Positions 63,546-64,000 of a stretch of DNA of 64,000 bases are shown here, piece after piece. The stretch covers positions 124,001 through 188,000 of the forward strand of contig JAFKFH010000009.1 of NCBI GenBank assembly GCA_017307375.1. The letters run 5' to 3'. The notes beneath the pieces are model-generated. The model was not told the DNA's origin, searched no databases, and saw only the letters and a program-made list of their open reading frames with translations. A program made the translations under genes and the position numbers. How positions within the stretch are numbered: position 1 is the first letter of the stretch; each line of letters opens with the position of its first letter. The stretch comes from Alphaproteobacteria bacterium (GTDB lineage: Bacteria > Pseudomonadota > Alphaproteobacteria > Ferrovibrionales > Ferrovibrionaceae).

Positions 63546-63794
63546 ATGTTGAGCGCCGATCTTGCTCACCTTGCCAACCAGCTCGATCACTTCCGCCGGC
63601 TCGGCGTGCGGCTCGGGCCGGACGCACTCGGCCCTTTCGCGCGGGCGATCGAGAAGGCGGCCGACGAAGCCCGGGCGATGGAAGCCGGCATCGTGCCGGC
63701 CGGCGCCCGGCCCGTGTTCGGCGAAAAGGTGGTGCCGCTTCGTCGGCCGGCGGCCGGGGTAAGGCCCTCGGCCCCTGGGGGGGACGCAGCATGA
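63546..63794 (+). CDS. Hypothetical early phage protein (82 aa)
   Basis: Starts at 63546, 2 nt after the ATPase stop. Helical with LAHLANQLDHFRRLGVRLGPDAL, then a Pro-rich end. Not recognised. Overlaps the next gene by 4 nt. Confidence 0.65.
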   Translation: MLSADLAHLANQLDHFRRLGVRLGPDALGPFARAIEKAADEARAMEAGIVPAGARPVFGEKVVPLRRPAAGVRPSAPGGDAA

Positions 63795-64000
63795 AACCCT
63801 GGTCTCCTTTCCCCGACCTGGTCGAGCTGGTTGCCGTCCGTCATCAGGTCTCGGCGGCAAGCCTGCTCGGCCGGCCGCGCGATGCGAAGCTCGTGCGGGC
63901 GCGCTGGGAGTTGGTATGGCTCGCCACCAGGTTGACGGGCGAAAGCGTCACCAGCGTGGCGCGGCGCATGGGGCGCGATCACACGACGTTGCTGCATGGT
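63791..64000 (+). CDS. DnaA domain IV-like protein (partial, continues past edge)
   Basis: The 70 residues visible, starting MKPWSPFPDLVELVAVRHQV, match the DnaA C-terminal DNA-binding domain: ARWELVWLATRLTGESVTSVARRMGRDHTTLLHG, whose GRDHTTLLHG end is the DnaA signature (short motif). Stand-alone domain IV proteins occur in phages. It would bind DnaA boxes and may alter replication. The 3' end is beyond the window. Confidence 0.85.
   Translation, partial: MKPWSPFPDLVELVAVRHQVSAASLLGRPRDAKLVRARWELVWLATRLTGESVTSVARRMGRDHTTLLHG

Larger units (their letters stand above)
28661..64000. mobile_element. Mu-like transposable prophage, right edge beyond window
   Basis: More than 35 kb of phage DNA with MuA-type transposase, MuB-type ATPase, Mu-like head genes and a P2-like contractile tail. 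Late genes run leftward from 55513, early genes rightward from 57306, with a repressor between. Module order from 64000 leftward: replication/transposition, repressor, accessory pair, lysis, packaging, head, sheath and tube, tape measure, baseplate, fibres. Genes mostly overlap by 1-8 nt. All core structural genes seen look intact, so it may be active. Confidence 0.93.

Noticed and set aside
1-64000. tRNA, rRNA genes or a CRISPR array
   Set aside because: Reading the window I saw no cloverleaf-like tRNA ends, rRNA signatures or regularly spaced repeats. A tRNA or CRISPR search tool was not available to confirm this.

Overview
The window comes from a GC-rich alphaproteobacterium. The evidence is the flagellar genes, a FixJ-type response regulator, several solute-uptake operons of soil or water type, and dense, mostly overlapping genes. 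I cannot name the genus from sequence alone. About 28.7 kb of host chromosome (1-28660) is followed by a Mu-like transposable prophage that starts at 28661 and runs off the right edge.

Host region. (1) 1-6916: a leftward operon encodes a peptide-type ABC importer (binding protein, two permeases, two ATPases), an SDR protein and a dienelactone hydrolase. A divergent MarR-type regulator faces it across a 12-bp inverted repeat. (2) 6947-10501: two unrecognised helical proteins are divergent from a protein with a receiver fold that has lost its phospho-aspartate. (3) 10498-18755: a catabolic regulon holds an RraA-like protein, a polyamine-type ABC importer, a tautomerase, a carboxymuconolactone-decarboxylase-like protein, a DUF4865 protein, an enolase-superfamily dehydratase and a GntR/FCD regulator. 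The same 19-bp site lies before both transcription units. (4) 18846-22608: flgK, flgE and a polysaccharide-deacetylase-like gene. (5) 22612-26542: mgtA and mgtC behind a long leader with two small ORFs and hairpins. (6) 26605-28660: a histidine kinase, a FixJ-like regulator and the 3' stump of a receiver-domain gene that the prophage interrupts.

Prophage. The end at 28661 closely resembles the right end of phage Mu. Leftward late genes run from 55513 down to 28741: lysis (amidase, SleB-type hydrolase, holin-like protein), packaging (small and large terminase, portal), head (gpF- and gpG-like, protease/scaffold, capsid), then a contractile P2-type tail and baseplate, and finally fibre-like proteins. 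A repressor at 56731-57213 is divergent from rightward early genes (BcepMu gp16-like protein, CII-like and winged-helix regulators, a DUF3102 protein, MuA-type DDE transposase, MuB-type ATPase, a DnaA domain IV-like protein). The second prophage end and the rest of the interrupted host gene lie beyond 64000. The layout, with late genes leftward and transposition genes rightward from a central repressor, resembles BcepMu more than Mu.

The most unusual items are: accessory genes placed between standard phage modules (an exported HNH-like protein, a rightward two-helix membrane protein beside the tape measure gene, and a two-gene block of apparently lower GC beside the repressor); a 19-bp motif repeated before the lysis and protease operons; the mgtA leader; and the degenerate receiver next to the unknown pair.
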